39,964 bases of DNA from Christensenella sp. UBA4379 (lineage in GTDB: Bacteria; Bacillota; Clostridia; Christensenellales; Aristaeellaceae): positions 1-39,964 of the forward strand of contig DGRV01000041.1 in the NCBI GenBank assembly GCA_002391225.1, written 5' to 3'. Positions 33,558 through 39,964 of the stretch are shown here, one piece after another (within the stretch, counting starts at the first letter, position 1; each line of letters starts with the position of its first letter). The notes under the pieces were generated by a model that made no database searches, was not told the DNA's origin, and worked only from the letters and a program-made list of their open reading frames with translations. The translations under genes were made by a program, and so were the position numbers.

Positions 33558-33594
33558 AAAACTCTGTGCAAAGCGTATGCTCCCACAGAGTTTT
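33558..33594 (-). terminator. Hairpin/attenuator between fakA and the methyltransferase gene
   Basis: An 11-bp stem AAAACTCTGTG / CACAGAGTTTT surrounds a 15-nt loop. On the minus strand the descending arm ends in TTTTC. Because the genes seem to form one string, partial termination is more likely than a full stop. Confidence 0.55.
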
Positions 33595-33617
33595 TATGCA
33601 GAATTCAAAAACCAGGT

Positions 33618-35270
33618 TTATTCGACCGCGATCAGATAATAGTACAGGGGCTGGCCGCCGCTCTGTAGCTCGATGTCGCAGTCCGGGAAAAGCTCTTCAA
33701 ACTCATCCGCCAGCTGACGGGCCTCTTCTTCCTTGGTGTCTTCCCCGTAGTACAGGGTGATCAGGCTGTCGTCGTCGGTGACGATGTGCTTGGCCAGGGA
33801 AACGGCTACGTCATGGATGGAACTGCCGCTCTCTGATACCTTGCCGTTGCTCAGGCCGATGACGTCCCCCTGCTTGATGTGCAGGTCCTCATATTCGCTG
33901 TCCCGCACGGCATAGGTGATGGTGCCGGTGCGGACCATTTCCGCCGCCTGGGTCATGTGGGCTTCGTTCTCTTCCGGCGTGCTGTCCGGCTGGAAGGCGA
34001 CGGCGGCGGCGATGCCCATGGCCACGTTCTTGGTCGGGATGACGATGACCCGGTTCTCACACAGCTCCGCGGCCTGCTGGGCGGCAAGCACCACGTTGCC
34101 GTTGTTGGGGAAGACGAAGACCGTATCCGCGTTGACCCCTTCGATGGCCTTCTGCAGGTCCTCGATGGAAGGGTTCATCGTCTGTCCGCCTTCCACGATG
34201 GCGTCCACCGTCAGGTCCCGGAAGATGTTGGAAAAGCCCTTGCCCATGGACACGGTGACCATACCGTAGGCCTTGCGCTCGGTGCTTGGAGCGGGTTCCG
34301 CGGGCGCCACGGCCGCTTCCTTCGCCTTCCTGGCTTCCGCCAGGTTGACCAGCTCCAGGTCGGTCAGATCGCCCAGGATCTGGCCGCACTGCAGGGCCTT
34401 GCCCGGGTCATTGGTATGAACCGACACTGTGAGGTCAGGCAGAGTGCCCTTGATCTTCAGATAATCGCCGATGCGGTTGAGCTGGCGCTTGAGCAGGTCG
34501 ACGTCCGACTGGACGGCCTTTTTGTTGACGTTGACCAGACGGTAGCGGACCGAGTAGGTGAAGCGGAGATCTTCGGTATCGTCTTCTTCCGCCTCGTCCT
34601 GGGCCTGCGTTCCTTCCTGGTCGTCGCTCTTTTCCAGGTCCAGCTTTTCTCCGCGCAGACAGGCGGCATAGCCGGTGTAGATGTGCATCAGGCCCTGGCC
34701 GCCGGCGTCAACCACGCCGGCCTGCTTGAGGATGGGCAGCATCTCCGGCGTCTGGGCCAGGATATCTTTGCCGACAGAGAGAATCGTGTTAAACAGAGCG
34801 TCGAAATCGTCCGGCGCGCTTTCGGCCTGCTTGACCGCCTCCTCGGCGATCACACGGGCGACGGTCAGGATCGTGCCTTCCTTGGGACGCATGACCGCCT
34901 TATACGCCGTATCTGCGCCGCGCTTTAAAGCGGCGGCGAATTCAACCGGACTCGCAACGTCCAGCCCTTCCAGCGCGCGGGAGAAGCCGCGGTAAAGCTG
35001 GCTGGTGATTACGCCGCTGTTTCCTCTCGCCCCGCGCAGGGCGCCTTTGGCCAGCGCGGCAGCGGCTTTGCCTATGGACGGATATTCCTGGGCATTGATC
35101 TCTTTTACGGCTGACGCCATCGTCAGGGACATATTCGTACCGGTATCCCCGTCCGGCACCGGGAAGACGTTCAGCGCGTCCACCTTTTCCCGGTTCTTTT
35201 CCAGCAGGGCTGTGCCGGCCAATACCATCTCACGCAGCATCAGGCCGTCAATCGCCTTGATTTCTATCAA
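33618..35270 (-). CDS. fakA: Fatty acid kinase catalytic subunit FakA (DAK2/DegV-type, YloV)
   Basis: 550 residues. The N-terminal DhaL/DAK2 domain holds the nucleotide/Mg site VFPVPDGDTGTNMSLTM and GARGNSGVITSQLYRG. A middle domain and a C-terminal domain with VFVFPNNGNVVLAAQQA complete the usual FakA layout. FakA phosphorylates fatty acids bound to FakB (DegV) for phospholipid synthesis. A TTG at 35270 follows GGAGG with 8 nt spacing. The ATG at 35285 lies upstream of that GGAGG (overlapping it) and has only a weak site, so TTG is preferred. It follows the Asp23-family gene, the common Bacillota order. Confidence 0.93.
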   Translation of the reverse strand: MIEIKAIDGLMLREMVLAGTALLEKNREKVDALNVFPVPDGDTGTNMSLTMASAVKEINAQEYPSIGKAAAALAKGALRGARGNSGVITSQLYRGFSRALEGLDVASPVEFAAALKRGADTAYKAVMRPKEGTILTVARVIAEEAVKQAESAPDDFDALFNTILSVGKDILAQTPEMLPILKQAGVVDAGGQGLMHIYTGYAACLRGEKLDLEKSDDQEGTQAQDEAEEDDTEDLRFTYSVRYRLVNVNKKAVQSDVDLLKRQLNRIGDYLKIKGTLPDLTVSVHTNDPGKALQCGQILGDLTDLELVNLAEARKAKEAAVAPAEPAPSTERKAYGMVTVSMGKGFSNIFRDLTVDAIVEGGQTMNPSIEDLQKAIEGVNADTVFVFPNNGNVVLAAQQAAELCENRVIVIPTKNVAMGIAAAVAFQPDSTPEENEAHMTQAAEMVRTGTITYAVRDSEYEDLHIKQGDVIGLSNGKVSESGSSIHDVAVSLAKHIVTDDDSLITLYYGEDTKEEEARQLADEFEELFPDCDIELQSGGQPLYYYLIAVE

Positions 35271-35287
35271 CGAATTTTCCTCCATTC

Positions 35288-35323
35288 GAGCCTGCTACGG
35301 CGCGAATCACGCGCCGGAGGCTC
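35288..35323 (-). other. Structured leader before fakA
   Basis: Nested inverted repeats GAGCCT / AGGCTC and GGCGCG / CGCGCC form a 36-nt hairpin between the Asp23-family gene and fakA. No T-run follows. It may influence relative expression of the two genes. Confidence 0.4.
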
Positions 35324-35343
35324 CCATCGATGGATGCTCCGGA

Positions 35344-35694
35344 TCAAACGCGGATTCCTTCCACGGAGATATTGACGCCGCGCACCTGTACACCAGTCAT
35401 GCTTTCCAGCTTATAGCGGACCACTTCGACGATCGTCTTGCAGACCTCGGCGACGGAAACGCCGTACTCCACCACGATATACAGGTTCACATCCAGCTGA
35501 TTATCCACCATCTTGATCTCGACGCCCTTGCTGAGGTTCTCCCGCCCGAGCCACTCGACGATTCCGTCCTTGGCACGCTTGGAGGACATGGCGACAATGC
35601 CGTAGCATTCCAGCACGGCATAACCGACCACCTTCAGCAGTACGTCATCCGAAATAGAGATGGTACCGATGTCGTTTTTGATCTTGCATTCCAT
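35344..35694 (-). CDS. Asp23/Gls24 family protein
   Basis: 116 residues of the alkaline-shock (Asp23/Gls24, DUF322) family, with the pattern GTISISDDVLLKVVGYAVLECYGIVAMS and YIVVEYGVSVAEVCKTIVEVVRYKLE. Members are membrane-proximal envelope-stress proteins of unclear biochemistry. The gene is commonly directly upstream of fakA, as here. The ATG at 35694 has AAGGGGGT about 10 nt upstream. A longer in-frame start at 35766 would lie inside the promoter and is rejected. It has its own sigma-A promoter. Confidence 0.92.
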   Translation of the reverse strand: MECKIKNDIGTISISDDVLLKVVGYAVLECYGIVAMSSKRAKDGIVEWLGRENLSKGVEIKMVDNQLDVNLYIVVEYGVSVAEVCKTIVEVVRYKLESMTGVQVRGVNISVEGIRV

Positions 35695-35738
35695 AATCGT
35701 TTGACCCCCTTCTGAATAAATCAACAAGGTCACTGACA

Positions 35739-35766
35739 GTATACATGATTTTTCCTTTTTCCGCAA
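35739..35766 (-). promoter_or_regulatory. Sigma-A promoter for Asp23-family gene and fakA
   Basis: On the minus strand TTGCGG, a 17-bp spacer and TATACT lie about 45 bp before the start codon. Confidence 0.7.
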
Positions 35767-35857
35767 CAGTCAAATCGGCGAATTGTACCCATTGGACGGG
35801 AGATTCCATAAAAAAGGTCCCTTCCGCGCCGATTCCGGTCCGGCGGAGGATCTTCCT

Positions 35858-35886
35858 TTGACAGAAAGGGCAAAAAAACTTATACT
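35858..35886 (+). promoter_or_regulatory. Strong sigma-A promoter
   Basis: TTGACA, a 17-bp spacer and TATACT precede the small unknown gene by about 33 bp. The -35 box is perfect and the -10 box differs at one base. Confidence 0.8.
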
Positions 35887-35919
35887 GTTTCTGTCACTCT
35901 GCATCAAAAGGAGTTTGCC

Positions 35920-36405
35920 ATGTCACAGAAGGTTTATCTCTATGTCCGAAAAGGCAGCGAGGAGGACATCCGGGAAGCGCTGGACGACATTCTCTCCAGC
36001 GGCCTGGTCGAAAAAATCACGGATGAAGCCGGCAATCCTCTGTCCCTGGAGGTCGTGACCGCCGGCGCAGAGCCGGCCGCTCCCCAGGCAAAGCCCGTCG
36101 CCAAAGCACCTTCCATCAGAAAAATCGTTCTGGCGAAGAAGACCACTGTCCGAAACGGGATCGAGCAAACCACCGCCATGACACAGGCCAGCCGCGGGGA
36201 GGACGAAACCTGCCTGGGCCAGCGGATCACCCTGACGGACCGGGGCGGCGGCGAAGCGGAGCTGACCGCACAGCGCCTCAAAGCCCTGTGGGACATGAAT
36301 CAGCCCCGGGTGTTCCTGATGGAGCTGCCCGGCCAGGCCATCATCGAAGGCTCCGCCTGCGCCTGGTATCCCCTGGACGGCATGGGGCAGGAATTATCCA
36401 CGTGA
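35920..36405 (+). CDS. Small cytoplasmic protein of unknown function
   Basis: 161 residues without signal peptide or membrane segment. The N-terminus SQKVYLYVRKGSEEDIREAL is mixed alpha/beta. An Ala/Pro-rich linker follows (about 47-65), then a second compact region ending LKALWDMNQPRVFLMELPGQ and GSACAWYPLDGMG. I do not recognise the family. AAAGGAG lies 7 nt before the ATG and the promoter is near consensus, so it is likely well expressed alone. Its end overlaps the convergent radA gene by 12 bp. Confidence 0.75.
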   Translation: MSQKVYLYVRKGSEEDIREALDDILSSGLVEKITDEAGNPLSLEVVTAGAEPAAPQAKPVAKAPSIRKIVLAKKTTVRNGIEQTTAMTQASRGEDETCLGQRITLTDRGGGEAELTAQRLKALWDMNQPRVFLMELPGQAIIEGSACAWYPLDGMGQELST

Positions 36406-37794
36406 GAATACGCCCAGCACCGCCATTGCCTGCGCCACGGTATCCACGGGATGAAGGCGCACGTCCGTCTGTTCCTTCAGCTTCTTGACGCTGTCCTTCG
36501 GGCAGACGATATCGGTAAAGCCGAGCCTGGCGCACTCCGCGATCCGGCGGTCCAGATGGGAAATCCCGCGGACCTCCCCGGCCAGCCCCACTTCGCCCAT
36601 GATCGCGTATTCCGCCGGCAGCACCAGGTCCCGGAAGGAGGACACCGCCGCCATGCAGACCGCCAGGTCTGCCGCCGGCTCGCTTAAGGAGATTCCCCCG
36701 GCCACGTTGATATAGACGTCCTGGTTGTACAGCCGAAGGCCCGCCCGCTTTTCAAGCACCGCCAACAGCAGCATGATCCTCGCGTTATCAATGCCGTTGA
36801 CCGTGCGCCGCGGGGCGGTATAGTAGGACTGGGTCACCAGGGCCTGGATGTCCACCAGGATCGGCCGGGAGCCCTCCATCGCGCAGAGGACGCAGGAGCC
36901 GCTGGCGTTTTTCGCCCGCTGAGACAGAAGGGTTTCGGAGGGATGGTCCACCGGCATCATCCCCTGGGCGGTCATTTCAAACACGCCCAGCTCATTGACC
37001 GAGCCGAAGCGGTTCTTGTTGGCCCGAAGCAGGCGGTATTCATGCTGGTGGTCCCCTTCAAAGGAGAGCACCACGTCCACCATATGCTCCAGCACACGCG
37101 GGCCGGCAATCGCTCCCTCCTTGGTCACATGACCCACCAGCATCATCGTGCAGCCGTTGGTCTTGGCGTAGCGCATCAGCAGGGACGCGCTTTCGCGGAT
37201 CTGGCTGACAGAACCGGGAGCGCTGGCCATTTCCGGCCGGTACATGGTCTGGATGGAGTCGATCACCGCGTAATCCGGCTGAATCTCATTCAGCTTTTCC
37301 TCGATCGCGTCCATGGCGTTTTCCGCCAGCACCAGCATTTCGCTTCTGTCCGCCCCCAGTCTCGAGGCCCGGAGCTTTACCTGCCGCGCGCTCTCTTCAC
37401 CCGTGATGTAGAGCACCCGTTTGCCCGCCAGGCTCAGCGCGTGACATACCTGCAGCAGCAGCGTCGATTTTCCGATGCCCGGCTCGCCGCCGAACAGCAG
37501 CAGGGACCCATCCACCAGTCCCCCGCCCAGCACCCGGTCCAACTCGCTGATGCCGGTGGTAAAGTAGGTCTGCTTTCCCGCTTCGATCTCAGCGAAGGTC
37601 ATGGCCCTGGAGCCCGTGCCGCCGCGCTGTTTGAGCGGTTTTTTATCAGCCGCCCCAAAGCCGGCGGCCGTTTGTATTTTTGGAGCGCTTTCTTCCAGCG
37701 TGTTCCAGCTGCCGCAGTCCGGGCACTGCCCAAACCATTTTGTCGTTTCCGCCCCGCACACCGTGCAGGTATAGCTCAGTTTCGGCCTTGCCAT
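36394..37794 (-). CDS. radA: DNA repair/recombination protein RadA (Sms)
   Basis: 466 residues. RadA is a hexameric branch-migration helicase in recombination. The zinc finger uses Cys10, Cys13, Cys24 and Cys27. The RecA-like ATPase has Walker A GGEPGIGKST and the RadA-specific motif KNRFG. A C-terminal Lon-protease-like domain follows (VYINVAGGISLSEPAADLAVCMAA). The length is normal. The ATG at 37794 has AAGGA upstream. A longer in-frame reading reaches into the promoter and is rejected. A clear promoter lies upstream. Confidence 0.97.
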   Translation of the reverse strand: MARPKLSYTCTVCGAETTKWFGQCPDCGSWNTLEESAPKIQTAAGFGAADKKPLKQRGGTGSRAMTFAEIEAGKQTYFTTGISELDRVLGGGLVDGSLLLFGGEPGIGKSTLLLQVCHALSLAGKRVLYITGEESARQVKLRASRLGADRSEMLVLAENAMDAIEEKLNEIQPDYAVIDSIQTMYRPEMASAPGSVSQIRESASLLMRYAKTNGCTMMLVGHVTKEGAIAGPRVLEHMVDVVLSFEGDHQHEYRLLRANKNRFGSVNELGVFEMTAQGMMPVDHPSETLLSQRAKNASGSCVLCAMEGSRPILVDIQALVTQSYYTAPRRTVNGIDNARIMLLLAVLEKRAGLRLYNQDVYINVAGGISLSEPAADLAVCMAAVSSFRDLVLPAEYAIMGEVGLAGEVRGISHLDRRIAECARLGFTDIVCPKDSVKKLKEQTDVRLHPVDTVAQAMAVLGVFSRG

Positions 37795-37837
37795 GGTTTT
37801 CCTTCTTTCCCCGGCCGCCTCCGGCCAGAACAGATCC

Positions 37838-37866
37838 AATATACGATATTCAAACTGTTTTTTCAA
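37838..37866 (-). promoter_or_regulatory. Sigma-A promoter for radA
   Basis: The minus strand reads TTGAAA, a 17-bp spacer and TATATT, about 45 bp before the radA start. Confidence 0.75.
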
Positions 37867-37889
37867 GCGAAAAAATTTTTCCGGATGCG

Positions 37890-37918
37890 AACAAAAAGCG
37901 TTCATGATCGTATATAAT
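37890..37918 (+). promoter_or_regulatory. Probable promoter for the cystatin-like gene
   Basis: A perfect TATAAT at 37913-37918 lies about 50 bp before the ATG. The -35 box expected near 37890 is poor. It diverges from the radA promoter. Confidence 0.45.
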
Positions 37919-37967
37919 AAGTGGGAGCAAGATTCCCATTTCAAAACGACCGAAAGGAATGATCAAC

Positions 37968-38339
37968 ATGAAAAAGTTTCTTTGCCTCGCTCTGATCGCC
38001 GCCCTGTGCTCCATGCTTTTCGTCCCCGCTCTCGCACAGGCGCCCCTGGCCGGCGGCTGGACGCCCGCGGAAGACAGCGCTGTCCCGCAGGAAGCAGCGG
38101 ATGCCCTCCAAAAGGCGATGGAGCAGATGGTCGGCTCCAACATTGAGCCAGTCGCCCTGCTGGGAACTCAGGTGGTCGCCGGTACGAACTACTGCCTGCT
38201 GTGCAAAATTACGCCGGTGGTGCTGAACCCCGTTCCCCACTACGCTCTGGTCTGGCTCTACAGCGGCGTGGACGGAACCGCCTCCATCCTGGAGATTCAG
38301 GACATTTCCATCCAGCTGCCTGAAACTCCCGCCGAATAA
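37968..38339 (+). CDS. Exported cystatin-like protein
   Basis: 123 residues with a signal peptide ending near ALA-23. The mature protein keeps three cystatin hallmarks in the right order. These are a Gly-Gly near its N-terminus (29-30), a helix of about 20 residues (VPQEAADALQKAMEQMV), and QVVAGTNY at 68-75, which is the QxVxG inhibitory loop of cystatins and stefins. A later NPVPHYALVWLY could supply the second loop region. Cystatins inhibit papain-type cysteine proteases; whether this one does is not known. The ATG at 37968 follows AAAGGA; an in-frame ATG 9 bp earlier is too close. An IS200-type element begins just after its stop. Confidence 0.72.
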   Translation: MKKFLCLALIAALCSMLFVPALAQAPLAGGWTPAEDSAVPQEAADALQKAMEQMVGSNIEPVALLGTQVVAGTNYCLLCKITPVVLNPVPHYALVWLYSGVDGTASILEIQDISIQLPETPAE

Positions 38340-38423
38340 TCATAACCACCGGCTAAGCCGGTGGTATGCACCGTGCCTTCAAGGCATATTACCGGCAATC
38401 GTCTAAAGACGCACCGAAAGGTT

Positions 38424-38436
38424 TAGCAACCGCAAC
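38424..38436. repeat. 13-bp inverted repeat flanking tnpA (downstream copy)
   Basis: TAGCAACCGCAAC here is the exact reverse complement of GTTGCGGTTGCTA at 38969-38981 on the other side of tnpA. Both copies lie inside the predicted tnpA transcript (one in each untranslated end), so they could base-pair in RNA or expose hairpins in single-stranded DNA. Confidence 0.6.
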
Positions 38437-38454
38437 TTTTTCACAGGCCGCCGC

Positions 38455-38475
38455 TAAAGCGGCCTTTTTTCTTGC
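38455..38475. terminator. Hairpin after tnpA
   Basis: The sequence GGCCGCCGCTAAAGCGGCC is followed by a run of T on the plus strand and lies directly after the tnpA stop codon. On the plus strand it is a good intrinsic terminator that would stop transcripts coming from the cystatin-like gene before they run antisense through tnpA. Confidence 0.55.
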
Positions 38476-38476
38476 C

Positions 38477-38944
38477 TTACTTATTCTTGGCACCCGTAAA
38501 CGGGTCGAAATACTCCTTCATGCTGATTTGTTCCGCCATTGCATCTTCCTGCAGCTGGTTTCGAATGTATTCTGCTATTCGTTCTTTATTCTGTCCTACT
38601 GTATCCACATAGTACCCTCTGCACCAGAAGTGCCTGTTTCCATACTTATACTTCATGTTCGCATGGCGGTCAAAGATCATCAGTGAACTTTTTCCTTTTA
38701 GATACCCCACAAACTGCGCTACGCTCAGATACGGCGGGATGCTTACCAACATATGGATATGATCCGGGCATGCTTCTGCTTCTATGATTTCCACCTTTTT
38801 TGCTTCGCATAGCTGCCTCAGGATTTTCCCTATGTCTGCTTTTATCTGTCCATAGATTACTTGTCTCCGGAACTTTGGCACAAATACTATATGATATTTG
38901 CAATTCCATTTCGTATGTGATAAACTTTTACTGTCATTTGTCAT
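38477..38944 (-). CDS. tnpA: IS200/IS605-family transposase TnpA (Y1 HUH type)
   Basis: 155 residues, the normal size for these single-strand transposases. The HUH motif is His62-Ile-His64 (PDHIHML), and the catalytic tyrosine is probably Tyr126 with Gln130 (YIRNQ). A TTG 9 bp upstream is in frame, but AAAGGAGG sits directly before it, so the ATG at 38944 is correct. The reading frame is intact, so the element may still be active. Confidence 0.93.
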   Translation of the reverse strand: MTNDSKSLSHTKWNCKYHIVFVPKFRRQVIYGQIKADIGKILRQLCEAKKVEIIEAEACPDHIHMLVSIPPYLSVAQFVGYLKGKSSLMIFDRHANMKYKYGNRHFWCRGYYVDTVGQNKERIAEYIRNQLQEDAMAEQISMKEYFDPFTGAKNK

Positions 38945-38968
38945 AAATGACAACCTCCTTTGCTTTCT

Positions 38969-38981
38969 GTTGCGGTTGCTA
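38969..38981. repeat. 13-bp inverted repeat flanking tnpA (upstream copy)
   Basis: Partner of the repeat at 38424-38436. It lies about 25 bp before the tnpA start, just upstream of its ribosome binding site on the minus strand, so pairing could influence translation. Confidence 0.6.
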
Positions 38982-39082
38982 CACCTGCTTCTAGTATAGC
39001 AAAGGAGCTTCTTTCGCTAAAGCTTTTTTATTCCACCAGCTCTGCTGGTGGTTTTTTCTCGCCCTTGGCGCACAATCTAAGC

Positions 39083-39115
39083 GCAGCGCTTCCCGGATCG
39101 GGAGCGCTGCTTTTT
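39083..39115 (+). terminator. Rho-independent terminator, probably the original one of the cystatin-like gene
   Basis: GCAGCGC(T)TCCCG and CGGGAGCGCTGC pair in a 12-bp stem with one bulged T, followed by five T residues. It lies just beyond the right end of the IS element and no other plus-strand gene precedes it. Confidence 0.75.
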
Positions 39116-39178
39116 ACTACCCTTTTTAAATGCCCTTTTCAAGTGATTTTTGTTTGTTGATCAAAGGCAAAAAAGCGA

Positions 39179-39207
39179 TTGACAACCAACAGGTTTCGTG
39201 CTATAAT
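39179..39207 (+). promoter_or_regulatory. Consensus sigma-A promoter for tRNA-Pro
   Basis: TTGACA, 17 bp and TATAAT, all matching consensus, precede the tRNA by 32 bp. Confidence 0.9.
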
Positions 39208-39239
39208 CCAATCGTTCTCAGGAAAGGGAACAAAAGGAT

Positions 39240-39316
39240 CTGGGTGTAGCGCAGCTTGGTAGCGTGCTTGAATGGGGTTCAAGAGGTCGAGAGTTCAAAT
39301 CTCTCCACCCAGACCA
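39240..39316 (+). tRNA. tRNA-Pro (anticodon GGG)
   Basis: A full cloverleaf of 77 nt: acceptor CTGGGTG / CACCCAG with the C1-G72 pair typical of proline tRNAs, anticodon stem CTTGA / TCAAG with loop ATGGGGT (anticodon GGG), T stem GAGAG / CTCTC with loop TTCAAAT, discriminator A and an encoded CCA. Confidence 0.95.
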
Positions 39317-39320
39317 AAGA

Positions 39321-39349
39321 GAAAACCGTGAGAAATCGCGGTTTTCTTG
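39321..39349 (+). terminator. Terminator after tRNA-Pro
   Basis: GAAAACCG / CGGTTTTC stem with a 10-nt loop, ending in TTGTTT. The T-run is short but the hairpin follows the tRNA directly. Confidence 0.6.
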
Positions 39350-39851
39350 TTTATGCACTTATTGAGGGCATTTTCGTTTTTATGTTCTCATAATGCTTTC
39401 TAAAATTGCCTTTCAGTACAGCGTGTTGCAGCTCGCTTATTATACAGCCTGCTGGTATGTCTGATCCGCCTCGTAAAATCTAAGCTTGCGCTTGACTTCA
39501 TCTTCATCTTATTGATTCAATATTGTAGATAGGAGTTGTGTGTTCATCCCGTGCTCTCTGTTGAGAACCGAGGTATACGTTTCCCTCTCCTGTCTCTTTT
39601 TCTTTTAAAATAGAACATCTTGCCATCCAACAGCAATGTATGTGCTTTTTTTATTCATTAGCACATTAATGTAAGGCCGTATCATTGATTTCTTTTTGAC
39701 ATTCTTATATTCAGAATAACACTATGTTTTCCATCCCTGATAGAAACAACATCAATAATAGGCGTGTAAAGCAAAATAAACCGGCCCTCGCTACATGATG
39801 GAATCCGTCGATAGCCTGTGCCGGTTTTTTTTGTAGTTGTTTTATAACATG
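39350..39851. other. AT-rich stretch with no credible gene
   Basis: About 500 bp, clearly richer in A+T than the rest of the window. Only short open frames occur, the longest about 61 codons on the minus strand at 39682-39867; it overlaps the 5S terminator and has no good ribosome binding site. The only structure seen is a hairpin with a T-run near 39778-39832, listed separately. Confidence 0.6.
39778..39832 (+). terminator. Nested hairpin followed by T8
   Basis: AAACCGGC (39778-39785) pairs with GCCGGTTT (39820-39827), enclosing a second stem GCTA / TAGC, and a run of eight T follows the final GG. It looks like a Rho-independent terminator on the plus strand although no upstream gene is apparent. 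Confidence 0.5.
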
Positions 39852-39880
39852 AAAAAACACTCGCCATTCAGACGAGTGTT
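39852..39880 (-). terminator. Terminator of the rRNA operon
   Basis: On the minus strand AACACTCG, a 9-nt loop and CGAGTGTT are followed by TTTTC. It lies just after the 3' end of the 5S rRNA. Confidence 0.8.
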
Positions 39881-39887
39881 ATTGGAA

Positions 39888-39964
39888 TCCGGCGACGATC
39901 TACTCTCCCGGGCCGTCTCCAGCCAAGTACCATCGACGCTGAAGGGCTTAACTTCTGTGTTCGG
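39888..39964 (-). rRNA. rrf: 5S ribosomal RNA, 3' part (5' end beyond window)
   Basis: The minus strand reads CCGAACACAGAAGTTAAGC at the window edge, then GATGGTACTTGG, GGAGACGG and GGGAGAGTAGATCGTCGCCG, all conserved 5S rRNA segments. The precise 3' end is uncertain by a few bases. 16S and 23S genes would lie further to the right. Confidence 0.95.

Larger units (their letters stand above)
38345..39057 (-). mobile_element. IS200/IS605-family element
   Basis: The element consists of one Y1 transposase gene between two subterminal hairpins and lacks classical terminal inverted repeats, as expected for this family. The hairpins are ACCACCGGC-TAA-GCCGGTGGT at 38345-38365 and CCACCAGC-TCT-GCTGGTGG at 39033-39051. 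No tnpB is present. Exact cleavage points cannot be read without an empty site. A further 13-bp inverted repeat flanks the gene. Confidence 0.8.

Noticed and set aside
38870..38900. TTTGGCAC sequence in tnpA as a -24 element
   Set aside because: No GC at the correct distance, and it is within the transposase coding sequence.
39682..39867. 61-codon open frame on the minus strand
   Set aside because: It starts within the 5S terminator, has no ribosome binding site, and lies in AT-rich noncoding DNA.
1..39964. CRISPR array to accompany the Card1-like gene
   Set aside because: No regularly spaced direct repeats of 24-40 bp were seen on either strand in any intergenic region.

Overview
The window looks like chromosomal DNA from a Gram-positive anaerobe of the class Clostridia, probably a gut or rumen lineage. 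The evidence is the Bacillota-style gene set (fakA/Asp23, mreBCD-minD-rodA, maf, radA, Card1-like protein), strong AGGAGG ribosome binding sites, frequent TTG/GTG starts, many small exported proteins with similar signal peptides, and fairly high GC. The species cannot be named from sequence alone.

Region 1 (1-16767) resembles one sigma-54-centred carboxylate module. On the minus strand tctB-tctA-rpoN-larA-like form a gene string. On the plus strand tctC is followed by an exported mannonate dehydratase-like protein, an exported unknown, three exported alpha/beta hydrolases and another exported unknown. Then come a PrpR-type sigma-54 activator and a translationally coupled D-2-hydroxyacid dehydrogenase. 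The 490-bp gap between tctB and tctC holds two facing-away -24/-12 promoters that match each other at 16 of 18 bases. Between them lie TTTCA/TGAAA inverted repeats, and a similar repeat overlaps the activator's own promoter. rpoN therefore appears to sit behind a promoter its product reads. The proposed logic, which is inference: exported enzymes release or process an acid, TctABC imports it, and the LarA-like and dehydrogenase enzymes process it under the PrpR-like activator.

Region 2 (16761-20400) holds a GtrA-type membrane protein, a stand-alone Card1/DUF1887-type CARF-nuclease protein with no CRISPR-cas genes in view, and a CPA-type cation/proton antiporter. A 17-bp perfect hairpin closes the region.

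Region 3 (20413-30249, minus) is the cell-shape cluster maf-mreB-mreC-mreD-PBP2-minD-rodA plus an exported Ig-like protein. minC and minE are absent.

Region 4 (30318-37866) carries Asp23/Gls24 protein-fakA-methyltransferase-(HAD phosphatase::thymidylate kinase fusion)-mnmA, an unknown gene with a strong promoter, and radA.

Region 5 (37890-39964) has an exported cystatin-like protein, an IS200/IS605 element apparently lodged between that gene and its terminator, tRNA-Pro(GGG), an AT-rich stretch without credible genes, and the 3' part of a 5S rRNA on the minus strand.
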